From: Mycoplasma nasistruthionis
Lineage (GTDB): Bacteria; Bacillota_I; Bacilli_A; Mycoplasmatales; Metamycoplasmataceae
Direction: 5' to 3'
Assembly: GCF_006228185.1 (NCBI RefSeq)
Contig: NZ_CP040825.1
Location: 372,001 to 436,000 of the forward strand
Length of the DNA stretch: 64,000 nucleotides
Numbering within the stretch: position 1 is the stretch's first letter; each line of letters begins with the position of its first letter. Under the pieces are notes generated by a model that saw nothing but the letters and a program-made list of their open reading frames with translations, did no database searches and was not told the origin of the DNA. The position numbers were made by a program, and so were the translations under genes. Below are positions 58,089 through 64,000 of this stretch, in pieces.

Positions 58089-60113
58089 ATGAGAAAAAAC
58101 ATTAAATTATGACTACCACTTTTATCTACATCAGTGTTGCCTGTTGCTCTATCAGCAGCTTGTGTCCAGACTGAAACACAAGAAACAAACACTGTTTCAA
58201 AAGACTTAAAAGTATTGACTACTACTGAAGTTAAAGTTCGTGATTTAGAACAAAAAATTGAAAAAGCCAAAAGTGAGATTCAGAAAATTTTAAATTCAGA
58301 TGCAGAAGTAAAGGCAAAAGTTGAAGAATTGACTAATCAACTTGATAATGAAAAGCAAACCGAAATCGAAGCAACTAAGACTAAAGTTGCTGAATTTCAA
58401 GAAACCATTAAGCAACTTACATCTGATAAAGAAAATCTTTTTAACGAATTAAGAACAGCTCAAGTAAGTGACTCTAGTGAGTTAGATGATTTACTTGCTG
58501 ACAAAACAAGAATTGAATCTGAATTATTCAGTTACAGCGATACAGTTTTGACTAGAACTGGTAAATTAAAAGCTATTGAAAGTAAGATAACTGAAATTGA
58601 AAGACAAAAAACTGAATTAAACAGTCTTGTTAATAAAATTGTTGAAGATATTTCTGAAGCAAACTCTAAAAAGTCTCAATACGGTGAAGATTTAGTTAGA
58701 ATAACAAATCATCAAGAAAATGTGAATTTGACAAGAAAGCAATTAGAAGATGTTATAGCAAATTTAAAAACTCAAAAAGCCTTTTTTGATCAAAAACAGA
58801 ATGCAATTACAGAATTAGAAAACACCTTCAATGATAAAAGACAAGCATTAGAAGCCGAAAAAACTGAAGCTAATGCTCTTTTACAAAAAGCAAAAAACTT
58901 AAAAACTGATTTATTTTTAATCGACCATTACATGAAACAAATCATTAGAGCTCAAAGCGAAGTCTCTAATAATGTTAATGAAGGTTTAAAAACTTTAAGT
59001 GCTTTTGCCACTGTTGAAGTTGAATTAGGAATTAAAATCAAATCTTCTTTAGTTCCTATTTATTCATTAACTCTGCCACAATCAATTGCAAAAATTAATG
59101 AATTGAAAACGCAAGTAAATGATTATATCGATTCAGTTGTGGTTGATGAGAAATATTCATCTAATGAAGACTTTGTTACAAAAGTGAAAGAATTTAAACA
59201 AACTTTCCAAACACAAATGGATGAATTAATTAAAAAAATTAATGATGCTAAAGAATATTTTGAAAGTTTAAAAGAAAAACATAACACAGATCAATTTACA
59301 AATGACAATGTTACAATCATTAACTTAGAATCATTAGTTCCTAAATGAATGAATGACTGCTTAACTCAAATTGGTGAAAATACAAAAATAGTTGATGAAG
59401 CAACTAACAAAGTTTTAGAGTTTGACAAATTCAAACAATTTGAAGTAACTTTAAAATCAGATTATCAAAATATTCTAAGTTCTATTTCAACACAAGCAGA
59501 AGCTGTAAATCTGGATTTTAACAGACCTGAAGTAATTGATAATTCATTAACTCACTATGTTAAATCACAAAACGAAACCAGATTGAATAACCAAATTAAT
59601 GCTTTAAATGCTTTTGTTTCTGCTGGTAATTCGTTAAAAACTAAGTTATTGGCTCAAATTGAAAAACTAAATCAAGCTAAAACTGAAGCTGAACAAGAAA
59701 AAACAAAAGCTTTAAAAAACATTGCTACTCCAAAAGAAGAAGAAGTTACTAGAATTAATGCTCTAGAAAGTTTAAAAGCCAAAATAACAAAAGCTAGAGA
59801 AAAATTAGCTGAAAGTTCAGAATATGACAAAGTTCAATCTAAAATTGCTGAGATTGATAAAAAACTAAAGAGAGCAAACTACGATTTAAAAGTTTCACAA
59901 CAAGAAGTGATTACTGTTGAAAATAAATATTTAAATATTGAAAGAAACAGAAAAAATACTTACAATACTTTAGCAGTTAATAAAATTAAAATTGCTGAGT
60001 TAGGTAAAGAAATTCAAAAGATGCAAAAAGAATTGGAAAACTTTAAAGATCCAGAAGAAAAGCCATATGAAATTGACAAGCATCTTAAATATTCAAAAAT
60101 TACAGAAGAATAA
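58089..60113 (+). CDS. 674-residue coiled-coil lipoprotein between two proteases
   Basis: Lipobox ALSAAC near residue 25, so exported and lipidated. The rest is nearly continuous heptad-like helix (EQKIEKAKSEIQKIL, ELGKEIQKMQKELENFKD) with a few breaks, rich in Glu, Lys, Thr and Asn. One UGA (Trp) at about residue 420. Function unknown. It points toward the second MIP-type protease and away from the first. It lacks any sign of the MIB antibody-binding protein architecture that I can point to. Confidence 0.85.
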
Positions 60114-60117
60114 TAAA

Positions 60118-60149
60118 AATAACCAATTGCTTAAGTTGGTTATTTTTCT
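60118..60149. terminator. Bidirectional terminator
   Basis: 9-bp stem AATAACCAA / TTGGTTATT between the converging lipoprotein and protease 2 genes, followed by T5. Confidence 0.85.
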
Positions 60150-60156
60150 ATGATTT

Positions 60157-62436
60157 TTATGACTCTTTAAATCTGTATTCTTCAGGAATTGTTGCTGTTC
60201 CTTGTGGGAATAGTTTTGTTTTGTAATTATCACCGTAAATTTTTTGCAGCGCTTGACGATATGAAGTTCTTTGGTTTTTACCACCACCATAAATTAAATC
60301 ATATTGTTCAAGGTTGTAATCACCGTATAACCCATTATAGTTATAACCAACACTTCTTAGAGCTTGTGTAATTGAAATGTTTGACAATAATGAACCATCA
60401 GCCGCAGCATAGTTAATTCCGATAATATTGTTATCCACATCTCTTACTGATGAACCAGAAGCACCTTTACCAGGTTCTCATGATTGTAAAACATATCCTA
60501 AACCATAGTTAATAAAGTGTTTTCCTTGATATGGTGAGCCAGTTTCTAGTAAGTGACTTACTGAGAATCCTTTTGTATTATTTTCATCAATTAAAGGACT
60601 GGCTAAAAGAATGTCGGTTAGCCCTGGTTTGTCTGGGAATGTTCTTAAGGCAACGTTTGGAGAAAGTCCATAACCTAAGAAACTTGCATCAATAACATCT
60701 TTTCTAGGTTTGAAAGGTTTGTTAACTCATAAAGTTGATGTGTAACCTAAACTAATTTTTCTACCTTCATCGTATGGTATTTGCTTAATTAAATCAATGT
60801 CATCTTTGGCATTTGGAAAACCTAAAGCGATAAAGTTATATTTTAATTTAGGTACTTCAATACCATTTGCTGTTAATTTTTGATTTTGGAATTCATCATA
60901 TTTTTCTAACAAGTCAAAGTTAGCTGGTTTAGAATTTAATCCTACTGTTGGGTCCGCAAAACCTGAAGTAATATATGAAGCAAAAGTTGAAACATTTGGC
61001 AGTGTTGCTTTCATTAAACTACCTGTTGAAGTGTCGTAGTAGTTATATGAATAATCAGGATTTGTGCTTTCTGAAGCAAAATCAAATTCTAATACTGCAA
61101 AGTCAGCCATTTCTTCTCAAGTGAAATATGGAGAATCTGAATCTAGATAATCTCTAGGTGATGAATTTAAGAAGTTTGAACCAGCATAAACTAATTTAAC
61201 TTGTTTTGGTGCAAATCTAAACACATCAGCAAATGGTAACCTATCTGTTGCATCATTAAACTGATTAGCGATTGGCGTATCTGGATTGTAGTGAATTAAA
61301 TCAATTCTCTTAGTTACACCTGTTATCACTGATTTAGCTGCTCTAGCTGCTAATTCTTTTTTCTCTCAATCTGCTAATAATGGTTTAACTGTTTCATATG
61401 CTTCAATTAATTCTTGTGGCAATGAATCTCTGCTATCTTTGTATTTCTTTTCAAACTGGATATCATCCATGTTGTATTTACCTAATAAGGCACGATATTT
61501 TAAGTTAGCTTCTTTAGTAGGTTCAAAGACTGCATCAACAGCTTTTTGAGCTTCTATTGCTCTATCAGCATTAGTTTTCATTTGTGCATCTGATAAAACG
61601 TTTTGATATGGTGAATCATCAGGTGTTGATTTAATTAATAATTCAGCAACGTGTAAGTTTGTAGCTAAATAGAATTTTGTTGGATATGTTCCTGTGTCAT
61701 CTAGTTTATAGTCTAAAATTCATGCTGTACCAAATGGAGCGAAAGTTGAAGGAATGCTTCTAGATTCTTTTAGATATTGATTTTCATTAACAATTCTAAT
61801 TGAATATGATTGAAGTAATGTATTTTTATACAATTGGTTAGGAACTTCTCTCGGAAGTCCTCTGTCACCTAAAACATCTTCTCAGTGGTATGTTCTTAAA
61901 ATTGTTTTAATCGGATCTAAAACTAGTTTATTGCTTGAGTTAGGTACTGAAAAGTTTTTAAGATATGAGCCAAAGAAAGAAGTCATATGTTGCTCTTTTG
62001 CTTTTTCATCAAATTTTCTAACATGATCTTCACCATAAGTTTTGTTAATTTCAGCAACTATCTCTTCTTTGTTTTCAGCAAATTGTCTATATAAACGATC
62101 TAAATAGTATTTTTCATCGATGTTAAACTTATCTCAGTTTGTACCTTTTTTATAAGCATCTGTATCAGCTTCTGCCGGTTTGAAGTTTTCTTTATGTGTA
62201 TCTCTTGGTGGATCTTGAGGCGCATCTGTTACAACAGGCGCTCCTTCTCTATTACTTGGATTTGTTGGATCACCAGGATTGTCTGGATTAGATTTGCCAG
62301 GTTCTGTTTTATTAACTGTTCCAGGTTTTGCTGACGGCTTACCAATTGTTGCTTCCGAGTGTCCGAACTGACACGAAGCTGCTAAAGCCATTGGAGAAGA
62401 TAAAAGCGATAGCAATAATAATTTATTTAGTTTCAT
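60157..62436 (-). CDS. MIP-type (DUF31) serine protease lipoprotein 2
   Basis: 759 residues. Lipobox ALAASC near residue 22, then a Pro/Asp/Asn-rich linker (~25-85). The DUF31 protease domain shows GTAWILDYKLD, His in FYLATNLHVAELL, Asp in MADFAVLEFDF and Ser in GKGASGSSVRDVDNNIIGI. It begins 11 nt after the F1-like beta gene, with an AAAGGGG site, so it is co-transcribed with that ATPase. In several mycoplasmas MIB-MIP genes sit beside the F1-like ATPase, so immunoglobulin cleavage is plausible but not shown. Confidence 0.9.
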
Positions 62437-62447
62437 GGGTTACCCCT

Positions 62448-63809
62448 TTATTTTTGCAGTTCATCAATTGAACCAATGTATAAGAAGTTTGCTGGTGAAA
62501 CTTCTAAAAATTCACCACTAATAATTCTTTCTACTGATTCAACAGTGTCTTTTAGCGGAACAAATACTCCTTTACGTTGTGTAAAGTTCTCTGTTGTTCT
62601 GAAGTTTTGTGAAAAGAAGTTTTGAAGTTGTAGTGCTTTTTTAACTGTTGCTTTAGATTCGTCATCTAATTCATCAATCCCTAGAATTAAAATAACATCT
62701 TCAAGTTCTTTGTATCTTTGTAAGATTTTTTTAGCATTTAAAATAGCATTGTAGTGTTTTTCACCAATAACTTTAGGATCAACTGTTGATGAAGATGAAG
62801 CTAGCGGATCAAATGCTGGGTAAATACCTTTAGCTGTAACATCACGTGATAAAACTAATGAACCATTTAAGTGGTTAAACACAGCAACTGCTGATGGGTC
62901 AGATAAATCATCCATTGGTAAGAAAACTGTTTGGAATGAAGTAATTGAACCATTTTCGTTTGAGAATAATCTGTTTTCAACTGCTGAAATTTCAGTGTTT
63001 AAAGTGGCTTGATATCCTCCAAGTGAAGGTTTTTTATCTAATGAAGCTGAAATTTCGTTTCCAGCTTGTAAGAAACGGAAAATGTTATCGATGAATAATA
63101 AAACATTTTCCTTTTCTTTATCTCTTAGATATTCAGCTGCTGTAATTCCAACAGGAACAATACTCATTCTAGCTCCTGCTGATTCGTTCATTTTTGAAAT
63201 ATACATGATTGAGTTTTTCATCAAGTTTGATGAAGTTAAGTCATTGTATAACTCAACCCCTTCACGTGAACGTTCTCCAGCACCAACGAAAATTGATGAA
63301 GTTTTTTCTTGGTTAGTTGAAAGGTTGAAAATCATCTCTTTCATTAAAACTGTTTTACCAACTCCGGCTCCACCAAAGATACCAATTTTTGAACCTTTTA
63401 AGATAGGGATAAAGAAGTCAATGGCTTTAATTCCTGTTTCCATTAATTCTTGTTTTACAGCATAATCCATATTTTTAGTAATAGTTGAATCCATTTCAAC
63501 TTTGTGATATGAAGCTGCTGGGTTGTTATCTAATTGACCACCCATAACGTCAAAAATATGGTTTTTAGCACCAGGTCCAACCGGTACCATGAATGAGTGC
63601 CCTCTATCAAAAACTCTTTGATTAATTCCGATTTTTTCAGTTGAAGCAATAATGATTGCGTAAATTGTTTTTTCGTCAACAATTTTCTTAACTAAAAACT
63701 TAGATTGTTCTGTTTCGGAATATAAAACGTTGTTCATTTTTGGTAAAACTTTGTTTTCAAATGTAATTTCAACAACGTCTGTTCAGATTTTTGTTATTTT
63801 TCCGTTCAT
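62448..63809 (-). CDS. F1-like ATPase beta subunit (MSC_0618 family)
   Basis: 453 residues. Beta-type motifs: Walker A GGAGVGKTVLMKEMIFNLS (~165), GAGERSREGVELY, MYISKMNESAGARM (in place of the usual MNEPPGAR) and Walker B VLLFIDNIFRFLQAGNE. The N-terminal barrel is short and the sequence is far from a housekeeping AtpD, fitting the mycoplasma F1-like X0 ATPase. ATG 63809 (not 63737) is used because GGAGAAA precedes it and it overlaps the alpha stop as TAATG. Predicted membrane-associated ATP hydrolysis. Confidence 0.92.
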
Positions 63810-64000
63810 TATTTTTCTCCTTTAACTAGATAATCTAAGTTTTGTAATTGAGCTTGATCAAATGGTAAGAATTGACCTTCATAGGCAATTTTTCAATCTA
63901 AATTACTGTATTTTGCATATTGGTCTAAAGCAAATGCAAAAAATTGTTTTGCTAAATTATCATCAGCTTGAGTTTGTTCAATTAAACGTTGGAATGTGTC
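63809..64000 (-). CDS. F1-like ATPase alpha subunit, C-terminal fragment (MSC_0619 family)
   Basis: Only the last ~63 residues are inside the window, helical, ending QNLDYLVKGEK. The segment QFFAFALDQYAKYSNLDW and the TAATG overlap with the beta gene match the alpha-beta order of the F1-like ATPase. Identity rests mainly on context. Confidence 0.65.

Noticed and set aside
58089-60113. MIB antibody-binding partner of the neighbouring MIP-type proteases
   Set aside because: It is a plain coiled-coil lipoprotein, in opposite orientation to the proteases, with no recognised MIB feature.
62448-63809. Housekeeping ATP synthase beta subunit (atpD)
   Set aside because: Divergent catalytic loop (MNESAGAR), short N-terminal barrel, and linkage to a MIP-type protease fit the F1-like ATPase instead.

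Overview
This window is a chromosomal segment of a mollicute of the Hominis cluster (Mycoplasma sensu lato, e.g. Mycoplasmopsis, Metamycoplasma or Mesomycoplasma). The DNA is very AT-rich. Nearly every protein reads through in-frame UGA codons that must mean tryptophan. Lipoproteins are abundant, and the gene set includes a p37-p29-p69 transporter, an F1-like ATPase, DUF31 (MIP-type) proteases and DegV. I could not fix the species from sequence alone. All CDS coordinates use translation table 4 (UGA = Trp).

Layout. 1-7.5 kb: three large surface proteins (two signal-anchored, one coiled-coil lipoprotein). 7.5-21 kb: mostly housekeeping genes: rpsB-tsf, a Nudix hydrolase, a small HNH-like protein, M42 aminopeptidase-tpx, tRNA-Leu, a dimeric dUTPase and rpoB-rpoC. 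21.4-26.3 kb: a mobile-element graveyard. A lipoprotein gene is cut by an IS3/IS150-like copy, which is cut by a second copy, which is cut by a third. An intact 1,712-bp IS1202-like element with a perfect 36-bp target duplication sits inside the second copy. 26.3-30.1 kb: the p37-p29-p69 ABC transporter behind a TPP riboswitch. 30.1-33.6 kb: an ECF S-component gene followed by an ABC-ATPase relative that has lost its catalytic motifs. 33.7-34.3 kb: a five-tRNA operon. 34.4-39.9 kb: peptidases, rpmG, endonuclease IV, a K+ channel, a LacI-type regulator, and a separate ~100-nt RNA gene with its own promoter and terminator. 39.9-46.6 kb: a type III restriction-modification pair (mod-res) and a type I-like specificity gene, with three different repeat tracts able to change expression or specificity. 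46.7-51.4 kb: tRNA t6A genes (tsaD, tsaB, tsaE) with degV, then ytpR and tyrS. 51.4-55.8 kb: two membrane proteins, a GT80-like (sialyltransferase-like) surface protein and a LicA/choline-kinase-like protein. 55.9-64 kb: two MIP-type proteases flanking a coiled-coil lipoprotein, with the second protease directly behind alpha and beta subunits of an F1-like ATPase.

Cross-cutting observations. (1) Many genes have TATAAT placed 6-8 nt before the ATG, so their mRNAs are probably leaderless. (2) Four apparently functional genes (rpsB, p29, tyrS, hsdS) each need exactly one extra A in an A5-A6 run to be in frame. This means either homopolymer undercalling in the assembly or transcriptional slippage. 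(3) The restriction-modification locus combines a G8 tract in mod, an (AG)10 tract in hsdS and a 12-bp in-frame repeat in the hsdS spacer, a strong candidate for a multi-state phase-variable methylation system.

No rRNA, CRISPR array or replication origin was seen.
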